The notes under the pieces are model-generated. The model had not been told where the DNA came from and ran no database searches. It saw only the letters and a list, made by a program, of their open reading frames with translations. The position numbers were made by a program, and so were the translations under genes. This document shows positions 53,522-62,040 of a stretch of DNA of 64,000 bases, one piece after another. Source of the stretch: Actinomycetota bacterium (GTDB taxonomy: Bacteria; Actinomycetota; Thermoleophilia; Gaiellales; Gaiellaceae); assembly GCA_009702325.1 (NCBI GenBank), contig WLID01000001.1:310001-374000 (forward strand). Direction: 5' to 3'. Position 1 is the first letter of the stretch. Each line of letters opens with the position of its first letter.

Positions 53522-54349
53522 TTAGGAGCTGACGACCGTGGCGTAGCCGCGGAACGCGCACGCGCCTGAGAATGTCGGCTGATCCGTGCCGACGCTCGCA
53601 AATGCGTTGATGTACGTGAGCCCGTCGCCCGAGATCTGCGTGTCGGAGCCGTCGTACGGGCCCGTCCACTGCGGGCTTCCGTCAGTGATGTGATTGTCGG
53701 AGGGGTACCCGATGGAGAGGGTCCCATCTCCGGGGCCGAACGGCGACTTCTGGCCGCTTGCGTAGCCCGACGTGGCCGAGTAGCTGTCGGCTGAGGAGTT
53801 CGCCTGGCTTGTGGCGACGTAGGTCTGGGCGTGCGGGCCGGCGGTGCAGACGCCCGTGTAGGTGAACGGACCGGCCGTCATGAGCGTGACGGTCTGGCCA
53901 ATCGAAGCAGTAGCACTCCACGTCTTGATGACCGTGTTGCCTGCGGGGCCCGCTGCGCCGGTCGCGCCAGTCGATCCCTGGCTCCCGTTGTCTCCCGATG
54001 CGCCCTTCGGGCCGACCGCGCCGGTTGCACCTTGCGGGCCGACCGGGCCGGTAACGCCGGTTGCGCCCTTCGCGCCCTTCGCGCCCGTCGCGCCAGCGAG
54101 GCCGCGTGCGCCGTTCGATCCGTCCTGGCCCTTTTCGTTCCACTGGATCGGCTGTTCGGTTGAGCGGCAGTCCCCGTTCGAGCCGATGACGCGAACGGTT
54201 CCAGTCGTTGCTCCGTGCGTGGAGTAGCACCCGTGGATCACGCCGGCGGAATCAGCGATGCCGCCGTGCTGTGTTGCGACAGCTCCGGCGACTCCTGCCG
54301 TGCTGACACCAAGAATCACTGCCACGATGATCGCGGTCTTCTTCCTCAT
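53522..54349 (-). CDS. Secreted collagen-like (Gly-X-Y repeat) protein
   Basis: I placed the start at the ATG at 54349, with GAGAGGAG upstream. The 275-residue product has a signal peptide (AIIVAVILGVSTAGVAGAVA) and a short N-terminal domain (AGVIHGCYSTHGATTGTVRV, residues 34-53). About 21 Gly-X-Y triplets follow (GQDGSNGARGLAG to GAAGPAGNT, residues 73-137), and then a globular C-terminal beta domain. The gene is GC-rich and repetitive in the triplet section. It probably forms a surface or extracellular trimer. Confidence 0.85.
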   Translation of the reverse strand: MRKKTAIIVAVILGVSTAGVAGAVATQHGGIADSAGVIHGCYSTHGATTGTVRVIGSNGDCRSTEQPIQWNEKGQDGSNGARGLAGATGAKGAKGATGVTGPVGPQGATGAVGPKGASGDNGSQGSTGATGAAGPAGNTVIKTWSATASIGQTVTLMTAGPFTYTGVCTAGPHAQTYVATSQANSSADSYSATSGYASGQKSPFGPGDGTLSIGYPSDNHITDGSPQWTGPYDGSDTQISGDGLTYINAFASVGTDQPTFSGACAFRGYATVVSS

Positions 54350-54682
54350 GTGGTACTCCTCTCGCCCCCCAACACCATTGAGGGGCAGAGCGGCGGTGCG
54401 CCGCACAGGAAATGACGGTACGCGCGTGGGGGTTGCGTGGCCGACCATCAAGGTTTCTGGGGTCCCTTGAGTCACCCACGTTGCGTGGTGGGCGATGTTC
54501 CGGCGCCGTCATCACGGGGTGTACCGTTCGCCCAGGGCGCCGAAGCGATGGCGTGGCAGTGGTGTGGCGAGGCCCTAACACGTTGTTCTCGCACGTTCGA
54601 CCTTCCCTTAGCGACTCGGGTTGGTGCGCGCCGGTCAATACGAAGACCGACGTCTCTCCAGTCAGAAATCGAAAGGACGAAC
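54350..54682. other. Divergent intergenic region (collagen-like gene / cytochrome c gene)
   Basis: 333 bp without a convincing gene. It must hold both promoters. A short GC hairpin, GCGGCG-GTGC-GCCGC, lies near 54389-54403. No known RNA or operator was recognised. Confidence 0.5.
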
Positions 54683-55078
54683 ATGCACAGAATCACTGGA
54701 TCGCGCGGTCGCCTGACCGCCGTGTTGGGCGTACTCGCTGTGATCGCCGCAGTCGCCGTCTCGCCCGCGTTTGGCAGGCAGGGAAACGTGAGCGCGCACA
54801 ACGGGGGCGTTCCGAAGTCGGCGAACCTGAAGCTCGGCAAGACGCTGTTCATTGCGGCGTGCGGCGGCTGTCACACGCTTGCTGCGGCGGGCACGAAGGG
54901 CAAGCGCGGCGGCAATCTTGGGTCGGAGCCGTCGGGGTACACGGCGATCGTGACGCAGATCAAGTACGGCGGTGACGGCATGCCGGCGTTTGGCACGGCG
55001 TTTGCGAAGTCACAGATCGTCGCCATCGCGGCGTACGTGTCGAAGTCGACGCCGTACTCGGGAGCTAGCGCCGACTGA
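54683..55078 (+). CDS. Secreted mono-haem cytochrome c
   Basis: I placed the start at the ATG at 54683, with AAAGGA upstream. The 131-residue protein has a signal peptide (LTAVLGVLAVIAAVAVSPAF) and one class I haem motif CGGCH (near residue 60), with a likely axial Met in GGDGMPAFG. It resembles c6/c553-type soluble carriers. It is the first of three small cytochromes within 7.3 kb, and the most divergent of them. Confidence 0.88.
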   Translation: MHRITGSRGRLTAVLGVLAVIAAVAVSPAFGRQGNVSAHNGGVPKSANLKLGKTLFIAACGGCHTLAAAGTKGKRGGNLGSEPSGYTAIVTQIKYGGDGMPAFGTAFAKSQIVAIAAYVSKSTPYSGASAD

Positions 55079-55143
55079 AAGTCAGCTAGCGGAGTGGCCA
55101 TCCAGGCCACAAGACCGCTGGCGTGGTCGGTGCGATGCGATCG

Positions 55144-55197
55144 TTCGGTGGCCCAGGGAGTCTGGGCTACCGAACGGGCATCGACCCAAATGGGTCG
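55144..55197. terminator. Two inverted repeats between convergent genes
   Basis: TTCGGTGGCCCAG (55144-55156) pairs with CTGGGCTACCGAA (55162-55174) over 13 positions with one G-U pair. CGACCCA-AA-TGGGTCG follows at 55182-55197. The pair sits between the rightward cytochrome gene and a leftward gene and probably ends both transcripts, although T-tracts are lacking. Confidence 0.5.
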
Positions 55198-55220
55198 TCA
55201 CGCGTTGTGTGGAGAGTGCG

Positions 55221-56087
55221 TTAGCTGCGCGCGACCTTGAACGAGACGAGCCGACGGCTGGAGATGCCGCCGAGGATGTCGTCGCTCGACTTTCGTGCAC
55301 GAACGAACGTCACGAGCAGCTGCTGATGTGCGCTGACCGGGAATCCCGAGAGTGCTGTCAGATCAACGGTTGCCCAACCATCGGCACCCGTGGTCTGCTC
55401 ATTTGCGCTGGCAAACAGACCGTACGGAACGACGGTCGCGAGGACCAGTGCGCCCTGCACAGAACCGCCGCACGCAGTGACGTGGAATCGAGCTGTCACC
55501 GAGCGAGTGGCGTACGTGATCGTTGCCGGGTTGACCTGGAACTGGTCGATGTTCAGCCGTGCGGGCGACGTGACGCTCGCGATCGCGACGGTACCGCCGG
55601 TCGTTGCGCATCCGTTCGAGGCGGCGGGCGGTGTGACGGTCGCTGCCTTCACGACGGCGGTCGGCACCGAGGTCGCTGCCTTTGCACCGTCAGTGTTTGT
55701 CGCCGTCGTGACGACGCGAAGCGTGTTTCCGACATCCGGGTTCTTGAGCGTGTAGGTCACTGCTGTCGCTCCCCCGATCGGTGAACAGCTGCCGCCTGAG
55801 GCGTCACATCGCTGCCACGCGTGGGTGTAGGTGATCGGGGCTGTACCGCTCCAAGCGCCGTTGTCGGCCGTCAATACCTGACCTTCGGTTGTCGTTCCCG
55901 AGGTCGTCGGCGGAGAGGTGTTCGTGGGTGCCACCGCGGTCTTCGTGGTGCCGGCACCGGAGAGGCCGCTAACTGCCAGGGCGAACACGGAGACGAACGC
56001 GATCGTCACCGGAAGGCTCACAAGCTTCAGCATTCGCGTCCGCTTGCGCACTGCGGCCTTCGGATGGTGGTCGTAGTTGGTGCTCAT
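55221..56087 (-). CDS. Secreted Ig-like domain protein
   Basis: I placed the start at the ATG at 56087 (MSTNYDHHPKAAVRKRTRML). The 288-residue protein has a long signal region (SLPVTIAFVSVFALAVSGLS). A first beta domain (GQVLTADNGAWSGTAPITYT ... WQRCDASGGSCSPIGGATA, then RVVTTATNTDGAKAA) is typical of repeat Ig-like domains in actinobacterial surface proteins. A second domain with cysteines (NGCATTG, VTACGG) follows. Function unknown; probably a cell-surface or extracellular protein. Confidence 0.7.
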   Translation of the reverse strand: MSTNYDHHPKAAVRKRTRMLKLVSLPVTIAFVSVFALAVSGLSGAGTTKTAVAPTNTSPPTTSGTTTEGQVLTADNGAWSGTAPITYTHAWQRCDASGGSCSPIGGATAVTYTLKNPDVGNTLRVVTTATNTDGAKAATSVPTAVVKAATVTPPAASNGCATTGGTVAIASVTSPARLNIDQFQVNPATITYATRSVTARFHVTACGGSVQGALVLATVVPYGLFASANEQTTGADGWATVDLTALSGFPVSAHQQLLVTFVRARKSSDDILGGISSRRLVSFKVARS

Positions 56088-56174
56088 CGCATACTCCTTC
56101 GTAGTGATGGGTGTGGCGTCAACCGCTGCCGGTCGGCGCATCTGCAACCCACGCTGATGAGGGAGGCCGTGATT

Positions 56175-56232
56175 GCGAGATCAGATCTGAGATCTCGCGG
56201 CTTGATCGGAGCGCCGGATCATTCGGCGCTCC
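56175..56232. repeat. Pair of inverted repeats in an intergenic gap
   Basis: GCGAGATC (56175-56182) pairs with GATCTCGC (56191-56198), and GGAGCGCCG (56208-56216) pairs with CGGCGCTCC (56224-56232). They lie past the stop of the leftward gene at 56294 and upstream of the next leftward start, and may act as a terminator or operator. T-tracts are weak. Confidence 0.4.
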
Positions 56233-56293
56233 TTCTGTCGAGGGTACCACTGCGCCCCTGGGCGGCCGAGTTGCGGACTCGGTCGCCGGGCGG

Positions 56294-57031
56294 CTAGTTG
56301 AGGATGTTGATGGCCCGCGCCGTGACGAGCAGCACGGTGAGCGCGGAGAGGGTGGATTCGGCAGCCATCAGCGCCTTCGCCGGCCGGGTGAGAGGCATTG
56401 CGTCGGTTGGGCTGAATGCCGTTGCGTTCGTGAGGGAGAGGTAGAGATAGTCCCAAAGTCGAGGCGACCATCCGTCCCGCGCGAGCTTTGGGTTCTCGTC
56501 TTGTGGGAACTGGAAGTCCGGCTTGTGGCGTGCTTCCGCCAGCGCGCGCGATACGGGGCCGCCGTTGTCGAGTTCCCAGAACGCGAGGCCAAACGCGACG
56601 GTGTTGCTGATCAACACGGTGCCGCCGCTAAAGAGCAGCTGGCGCCCACTGATCTGGAGTGCGGAGTTCGCGATGAGCGACGTGACGAGTACACCAACTC
56701 CGACGACGTTGAATGCCCAGACAAGCCCGAGGAGTCCGACGGCAACCTCGCGCCGTCGGTCATGGTGGACAAGGCGCTTGAGTCCGAAGAGCAGGAGGGC
56801 CGTGAGGCAAAGGTACGGCGTCGCCACGACGAGCCAGATCCACCAAAGGGGATGTCCCAGGAGCTGCCACTGCGCGTGGCGAGAGACGAGTGCTAGTGCG
56901 ATGAGCGCGATCGCAGCGCCCAACGCGATCGGGGCAGCATCGTCGCGCGTCTCCTTCGCTGCGGCACGCAAGCGCTGAGGGTCGGGCGGTACCGGGGCGG
57001 TCGTGTCACCCGGTTGTGCGGCTTCTGCCAT
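56294..57031 (-). CDS. Integral membrane protein with pore-like C-terminus (DUF1345-like)
   Basis: I placed the start at the ATG at 57031 (MAEAAQPGDTTAPVPPDPQR). The 245-residue protein has about six membrane helices. The segment LWDYLYLSLTNATAFSPTDA between the last two helices resembles the pore loop of two-helix channels and the equivalent loop in DUF1345 proteins. A soluble acidic loop (ARHKPDFQFPQDENPKLARD) precedes it. Transport function is possible but unproven. Confidence 0.65.
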   Translation of the reverse strand: MAEAAQPGDTTAPVPPDPQRLRAAAKETRDDAAPIALGAAIALIALALVSRHAQWQLLGHPLWWIWLVVATPYLCLTALLLFGLKRLVHHDRRREVAVGLLGLVWAFNVVGVGVLVTSLIANSALQISGRQLLFSGGTVLISNTVAFGLAFWELDNGGPVSRALAEARHKPDFQFPQDENPKLARDGWSPRLWDYLYLSLTNATAFSPTDAMPLTRPAKALMAAESTLSALTVLLVTARAINILN

Positions 57032-57122
57032 CGCTGCCCAGAATGGGGCGGTCGTCGGACGGTGGCGCCTGGGCTTAGCTAACCCCTGACTGTGAGGACG
57101 GGCTCGCTCTAGAATCGTCGTC

Positions 57123-57584
57123 GTGCGAGACCTCAAGAGCCTGACGTATGCCGATGCCCGCTCGATCGTTGATGCGATACTTCGTTCTGCTGGAAGCGAC
57201 GGCGGTAAAGCAGTCACGGTCTGTGTGTCGGACGTGTTCGGTGAGCCGCTGATCGTCGAACGCACGGATGGTGCGTCTGGGAGGACGGTCGCATTCGCGA
57301 TGGCGAAGGCGCGGCAGGCAGCGATCACAGGCCAGGCCACCGCGAATGAAGCTCACGAACTGTCGCCTAGCGGCGACTGGGTGGCGAAGGCGAAGGACAC
57401 CCATCGCAAGGACGGGAACCTTCGGACAAACAACCCGGGCTACGTCTCGCTCGCCGGGGGCTTTCCGGTCGTTACCGACGGTTTCGTTGTCGGTGGTGTT
57501 GGAGTGTCGGGGCGCGCGCAGCTAGAAGATCACTCGATCGCCGAAGTTGCTGTGCAGCACTGGGTCGCCGCGCTCCGCAACTAA
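57123..57584 (+). CDS. GlcG/HbpS-family haem-binding-type protein
   Basis: The GTG start gives 153 residues with the family layout: LTYADARSIVDAILRSA at the N-terminus, VTVCVSDVFGEPLIVERTDG, RTVAFAMAKARQAAITGQAT and the glycine-rich C-terminus FVVGGVGVSGRAQLEDHSIA. HbpS of Streptomyces binds haem and works with a two-component sensor. Other members act in glycolate or small-molecule metabolism. No signal peptide is seen, so it is cytoplasmic. Confidence 0.85.
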   Translation: MRDLKSLTYADARSIVDAILRSAGSDGGKAVTVCVSDVFGEPLIVERTDGASGRTVAFAMAKARQAAITGQATANEAHELSPSGDWVAKAKDTHRKDGNLRTNNPGYVSLAGGFPVVTDGFVVGGVGVSGRAQLEDHSIAEVAVQHWVAALRN

Positions 57585-57622
57585 CCCGACCGGAAGAATC
57601 CTTTGCCTACAAGGTTTCGTAA

Positions 57623-57695
57623 AGCCCTCTAACGGACTTGAACCGTTGACCCCCTCCTTACCATGGAGGTGCTCTACCAACTGAGCTAAGAGGGC
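57623..57695 (-). tRNA. tRNA-Thr (GGT)
   Basis: Read leftward, acceptor GCCCTCT/AGAGGGC, D arm GCTC-AGTTGGTA-GAGC, anticodon arm CCTCC-ATGGTAA-GGAGG and T arm AACGG-TTCAAGT-CCGTT form a standard cloverleaf. The anticodon is GGT. CCA is not encoded. Confidence 0.95.
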
Positions 57696-57822
57696 ACTGC
57701 GCAACCGAGTGTAGCGACCGGGCGCTTCGGGAGTTGAGCAGGCGACAAAGCCGCAAATGACCGGATCGCGGTTGCGGGAACGTCCCGATTCGATGCGGCC
57801 GGGTGCGACCTAGCCTCGGTGC

Positions 57823-58170
57823 ATGACCGACTATCGCTTCGGCCGACGCGTGACTGCCATGGGGGCGCTGCTCGCCGCCACCGCTGTGCTCGCGCCGACC
57901 GCCATCGCTCGGCCCGCCGCGACGCCCGCGGGGAACGCTGTCAACGGCAAGAAGATCTTCGTCTCGACTGCCTGCGGTGCCTGTCACACGCTGAAGGCGG
58001 CGGGAACGAAGTCGACGATCGGAGCGAACCTCGATCTGAAGAAGCCGACGTTTGCAAAGGTCGTCTCGATCCTGAACACGGGTAAGGGTTCGATGCAGTC
58101 CTACAAGGCGCTGCTATCGGCCTCGCAGATCAAGGACGTTGCGACTTTCATCTCGACCGCGAAGCACTAA
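57823..58170 (+). CDS. Secreted mono-haem cytochrome c
   Basis: The 115-residue protein has a signal peptide (VTAMGALLAATAVLAPTAIA) and a short class I cytochrome domain: NGKKIFVSTACGACHTLKAA carries the single CGACH haem site (residues 50-54). The likely axial Met is in KGSMQSYKALLS. The C-terminus TFISTAKH is almost identical to that of the cytochrome at 61638-61964. The two cytochromes flank the permease-kinase gene, which suggests a shared electron-transfer role or a duplication. Confidence 0.9.
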   Translation: MTDYRFGRRVTAMGALLAATAVLAPTAIARPAATPAGNAVNGKKIFVSTACGACHTLKAAGTKSTIGANLDLKKPTFAKVVSILNTGKGSMQSYKALLSASQIKDVATFISTAKH

Positions 58171-58436
58171 TCCGGCCTCCAGGACTGGGCCTGCGTCGCC
58201 ACCGTGCGGCGCGGGCCCGTGCCGGATTTCGTACCTCGTCCATACGTGTACATGAGTAGGGTTTCGGCGCGATAGTGGCGAATCACAAAGAGCACGAGAT
58301 CGGCGCTAAAGAACGCTGCGTCGCTGCCGATGAACTCTCGCAGGAGCACGTCTTCGCAGGATGCGAATTCACCGGTAGTGAGACCCTCGGCGGGCGGCGA
58401 GGCTGAAGTGGAGGGCGATTTCAGGTGAGTGCACAT
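58167..58436 (-). CDS. Possible small hypothetical protein
   Basis: An ATG at 58436 opens an 89-codon frame that ends at 58167, overlapping the cytochrome stop by 4 bp. The central part (EDVLLREFIGSDAAFFSADL, then VLFVIRHYRAETLLMYTYG) looks protein-like and the C-terminus is basic. There is no clear ribosome site and no recognised family. It may be a real gene divergent from the permease-kinase or a fortuitous frame. Confidence 0.35.
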   Translation of the reverse strand: MCTHLKSPSTSASPPAEGLTTGEFASCEDVLLREFIGSDAAFFSADLVLFVIRHYRAETLLMYTYGRGTKSGTGPRRTVATQAQSWRPD

Positions 58437-61400
58437 CCAGGAGCGTTGCGTCGGCGTCTGCCGCACCTTGTGCAGCAAGAGGTCACACCGCGCGAACATC
58501 CGCGGACAATCGGTTGGCTTGGAACAACAGCCCTCGCGATGGGTGGCTCCAACCAGAGCCTGTTCCTGATCGGCGCCCTCGTCATGACGCAAGGCACCGC
58601 AGCAGTGCCGCTCCTGATCGTTGGTCTGCTGCTCTCGTGGGCCGCCCTTCCGGGATGAACCGAGCTGATCATGATGTGGCCAAACCGTGTCGGCGGAATC
58701 GCCGCCACCTGCGCCGAAGCTTTCCGGCCCTACAACCCCGTCCTCTCGAACCTCACGGGTGTCTGTTACTGGTGGGGTTGGGTTCCGACCTGCGGACTGA
58801 CCGCGATCCTTTCGGCCTCGGCAATCCACGATTGGTATCTGCCAGGCCTGCCGGTGAAGCTGATGGCGGCCGGCATCGTCCTCTTCTTTATGTGGGTCAA
58901 CCTGATGGGCATCAAGCTCGTCACGCGGATGGCGATCCCGATCGCCACGGCATCAGCGGCCCTCGCGTTCCTCTCGGGGATCATCCCCGTCTTCTCGGGC
59001 AACGTCGATTGGACGCAGTCGTTCACGTGGGACCTCACGACCCCGTTCAGTGGCGCGTTCGGCTGGTTCACAAGCGCGTTCGCGGGGCTATATCTGATCG
59101 GCTTTGCTGCACCTGCGTTCGAAGCAGCCGCCTGTCACGTCGGCGAAACGGTCAACGCCAACAAGAACGTTCCGCGTGCGATGTTTGCCGCCGCCGGGAT
59201 GGCGAGCGTCTACTTCCTCTTCCTGCCGGTGATCTGGCTGGGCGTGATCGGGCCGTCCGGGATCGGTGGCGACCTCGCCACCACACTCGGGCCGACCTAC
59301 GCACCGCTCTTCGGCGGGCTCGCAAAGTCGCTCGCGATCTGGTTCATGGTCTTCAACATGTTCCACGGCTCCCTGCAGCCGCTTGCCGGTGCCTCCCGGA
59401 CGCTGTCACAGCTCTCCGAAGAACGCACTGCTTCCGCGGGCGCTCGCCTGGCGCAACCGCAGGGATGCGCCGTGGGTTGCGACCGCCCTCACCGCCGTCA
59501 TGGCGATCCTCTTCCTGCTCACCGGCGACCCAACCTGGGTGATCGCTGCAGCGAACCTCACCTACCTGATCGGCATCGCGCTCCCGAGCGTGGCTGTGTG
59601 GCTGCTTCGGCGAAACGCGCCCGACTGGGAACGGCCCTACCGCGCGCCGCGCGGCTGGATCAACCTGGGCCTGATCGCCGCCATCGCGTGGGGCGTCTCA
59701 ACGGTCATCGGCTTCGAGCAGTTCGGCCTGCCCACGGTGCTCGCAGGCATCGGCCTCGCCTACTGCGGTGCGGGCCTCTTCGCGTGGCGGCGCTGGGACG
59801 ACAAGCGCCGCGCCCGCCAGAACGTGCAGGTCGAAGGTGCGCCACGGATTCCGCGCTCGCTCCATGTGAAGCTGACCGGCGCCATGCTTGGCGTGCTCGC
59901 GCTCGACGCACTCGGCTACCTGCTCGCCGTCTCGAGTGTCGACAAGGGTCACGAGCAGCTTGTGACGCTCCTTGAAGACATCTTCGTCGCCGTCGCGCTG
60001 CTGACGATCACCGTCGGCCTCGTGCTGCCGGGCATGATCGCGCACGCCTTGGAAGAGGTTACGAGCGCAGCCAACCGGCTCACCCGCGGTACGATCGCTG
60101 ACCTCACCCGGGCGATGACTGCCCTTGGAGAAGGCCGACTCGACGAAGCCCACGCGCGGGTCGACCTCGAACCCGTGATCGTGCGAACGAACGACGAGGT
60201 CGGAGTGATGGCCGACTCGTTCAATGCCATGCAGGACGAGGTCGCGCGCGCGGCGGTGTCGCTCGACCAGGCCCGCGAGGGTGTGCGGCAGGCCCGTGAC
60301 GAGCTCCGCGCCTCCAACGCTGAACTCTCACGCTGGAGCGAAGAGCTTGAGCGCCGCGTTGCTGAGCGCGGTGCTGCCCTCGAACGCACCCAGGCGCAGC
60401 TCCTGCAGTCACAGAAGATGGAGGCGGTCGGCAAGCTCGCCGGCGGTATCGCCCACGACTTCAACAACCTGCTGACCGCGATCTCCGGTTACGGCGAACT
60501 GCTGCTGCTCGCTGCCGAGGAGGGCACAAACGAAGAGGTGCAGCAGATCCTGTTGGCCGCCAATCGCGCCGCCGACCTCACCCAGCAGCTCCTTGCGTTC
60601 AGCCGCCGCCAGACGCTCTCGACCCAGGTGGTCGACCTGAACGATGTCGTCGGTGAGACACAGCTTCTCTTCGAGCGGCTGCTCTCCGGGGTCACGATCG
60701 TGTCGCACCTCGATTCCGAGATCGGGCCGGTGAAGGCCGACCCGGCAAGCATGGGTCAGGTGCTGCTCAACCTCGCGTTGAACGCGCGTGACGCAATGCC
60801 CGATGGCGGCACGATCACCGTCACAACCGCGAACGTCGAGCTCGACGCGGATGTTGCTGAGCTTCACCCTGGTTCGCAGCCGGGCTGGTACTCGATGTTG
60901 GCTGTGACCGATACCGGTACGGGCATGGACGAAGAGACCCGCGCCCGCTGCTTTGAGCCGTTCTTCACCACCAAAGCGCAAGGCGAAGGAACGGGCCTGG
61001 GGCTCTCAACCGTGTACGGCGTTGTAGAGCAGAGCGGCGGCTTCGTCACCGTTGCAAGCGAGGTCGGTCACGGCACGACCTTCAAGGTGTTCCTCCCACG
61101 CGTCGAAGGCACGGTCGCAAAGGGTGGAGACGAGGATCTGCCTGCCGCCGACCTTCGTGGCACGGAGCGCGTCCTGCTTGTCGAAGACGAAGAGTTTGTG
61201 CGCGCGTTCGTCGACCGGGTGTTGCGCGAATCAGGCTACGACGTGCTGGCCGCAGAGAACGGTGAGCAGGCGCTTGAGCTGCTCGAGGGTGCTGACCGCG
61301 TCGACCTGGTCGTCACCGACGTGATGATGCCGCGAATGAACGGGCGCCAACTGAGCGATGCGCTCCTTGCGCGGCAGCCCGATCTTCGTGTCCTGTTTAT

Positions 61401-61551
61401 CTCGGGTTACACGGGCGATGCGATCGCCGATCGTGGTCTGATCGACTCGAGCATGGCGTTCTTGCAGAAGCCGTTCACGGTGGAGTCGCTGCAACGCAAG
61501 GTTCGAGAGGTTCTCGACGCTGCTCCGAAACAGCCGAGCGCTACCCCCTAA
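58425..61551 (+). pseudogene. APC-family permease / hybrid histidine kinase fusion, interrupted
   Basis: Reading from the GTG at 58425, an APC-superfamily amino-acid/polyamine permease (LGTTALAMGGSNQSLFLIGA, later PAFEAAACHVGETVNANKNV) runs through a TGA at 58656-58658, where family logic expects TGG (Trp, in ALPG-W-TEL). It continues in frame to LSQLSEE near 59430, where it must shift to the frame that continues [20 protein letters not shown]. The reconstructed product is about 1040 residues: permease with about twelve helices (1-470), two more helices and HAMP (480-590), coiled coil, HisKA with GGIAHDFNN (H near 60454), HATPase ([16 protein letters not shown]) and a receiver (VVTDVMMP). The kinase part is intact. 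The breaks may be true mutations or sequencing errors. Confidence 0.8.
59266..61551 (+). CDS. Hybrid histidine kinase portion (TM-HAMP-HisKA-HATPase-receiver)
   Basis: This is the uninterrupted frame that carries the second half of the permease and the whole signalling part; sensible coding starts near 59425, as earlier codons are out of phase with the permease. After the permease's last helices come [20 protein letters not shown] and [20 protein letters not shown], a HAMP linker, a coiled coil, the phospho-acceptor HDFNN, the N-box [11 protein letters not shown] boxes, and a C-terminal receiver with phospho-acceptor Asp in VVTDVMMP and Lys in FLQKPF. No separate response regulator with DNA-binding output is adjacent. 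Confidence 0.8.
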   Translation: MATSPPHSGRPTHRSSAGSQSRSRSGSWSSTCSTAPCSRLPVPPGRCHSSPKNALLPRALAWRNRRDAPWVATALTAVMAILFLLTGDPTWVIAAANLTYLIGIALPSVAVWLLRRNAPDWERPYRAPRGWINLGLIAAIAWGVSTVIGFEQFGLPTVLAGIGLAYCGAGLFAWRRWDDKRRARQNVQVEGAPRIPRSLHVKLTGAMLGVLALDALGYLLAVSSVDKGHEQLVTLLEDIFVAVALLTITVGLVLPGMIAHALEEVTSAANRLTRGTIADLTRAMTALGEGRLDEAHARVDLEPVIVRTNDEVGVMADSFNAMQDEVARAAVSLDQAREGVRQARDELRASNAELSRWSEELERRVAERGAALERTQAQLLQSQKMEAVGKLAGGIAHDFNNLLTAISGYGELLLLAAEEGTNEEVQQILLAANRAADLTQQLLAFSRRQTLSTQVVDLNDVVGETQLLFERLLSGVTIVSHLDSEIGPVKADPASMGQVLLNLALNARDAMPDGGTITVTTANVELDADVAELHPGSQPGWYSMLAVTDTGTGMDEETRARCFEPFFTTKAQGEGTGLGLSTVYGVVEQSGGFVTVASEVGHGTTFKVFLPRVEGTVAKGGDEDLPAADLRGTERVLLVEDEEFVRAFVDRVLRESGYDVLAAENGEQALELLEGADRVDLVVTDVMMPRMNGRQLSDALLARQPDLRVLFISGYTGDAIADRGLIDSSMAFLQKPFTVESLQRKVREVLDAAPKQPSATP

Positions 61552-61637
61552 GACGGTTCACCCAGACTGTTTGCGGACCCGGCCGCTACAGTACAGACGA
61601 GTTTTTCCGGGCCCAATTCCAGAACGACGATGGAGGA

Positions 61638-61964
61638 ATGTTGATCACACGGATCGGTCTTAAGAGCGCGGTTGTTGTGGCCGCCCTCGCCGTCGGTGCT
61701 CCGGTTGCGGGTGCCGCAAATCCGGGCAGTGCCACGAATGGTAAGAAGGTCTTCGTCAGCACCGGTTGTGGCGCATGTCACACCCTCAAGGTTGCTGCGG
61801 GTACGGGTCTTGTTGGCCCGAACCTTGACAAGACCAAGTCGTCGTACGCAACGGTCATCTCGCGCGTCACGAACGGCAAGGGTGCGATGACGTCGTACAA
61901 GGCAATCCTGAGCAAGACGCAGATTCAGGATGTCGCGGCGTTCATCTCGACCGCCAAGCACTAG
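61638..61964 (+). CDS. Secreted mono-haem cytochrome c
   Basis: The 108-residue protein has a signal peptide (KSAVVVAALAVGAPVAGAA) and a single haem site in NGKKVFVSTGCGACHTLKVA. The likely axial Met is in KGAMTSYKAILS. It ends FISTAKH, as does the cytochrome at 57823-58170. A GGAGG lies only 1 nt before the ATG at 61638 and 4 nt before a TTG at 61641, so the TTG may be the functional start. It follows the permease-kinase gene by 86 bp and is cut off from the multicopper oxidase gene by a terminator. Confidence 0.9.
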   Translation: MLITRIGLKSAVVVAALAVGAPVAGAANPGSATNGKKVFVSTGCGACHTLKVAAGTGLVGPNLDKTKSSYATVISRVTNGKGAMTSYKAILSKTQIQDVAAFISTAKH

Positions 61965-61997
61965 CTCGTCGCGCCAAGAGGCGCACCCAAGAAATAG

Positions 61998-62023
61998 GAG
62001 AGGGGCCCTTCGGGGCCCCTCTC
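61998..62023. terminator. Intrinsic terminator (UUCG hairpin), probably bidirectional
   Basis: GAGAGGGGCCC-TTCG-GGGCCCCTCTC is a perfect 11-bp stem with a UUCG loop. It lies 33 bp past the cytochrome stop and 17 bp past the convergent multicopper oxidase stop. Confidence 0.75.
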
Positions 62024-62040
62024 TCGTTAACAGCTCGAAC

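Noticed and set aside
53732..54227. Tandem-repeat or CRISPR-like array in the repetitive GC-rich stretch
   Set aside because: The periodicity is 9 bp and codes for Gly-X-Y triplets in frame, so it is the collagen-like domain.
58656..58658. TGA as selenocysteine or as a reassigned Trp codon
   Set aside because: TGA terminates many genes here, no SECIS-like element was recognised, and permeases of this type are not selenoproteins. Mutation or error is simpler.
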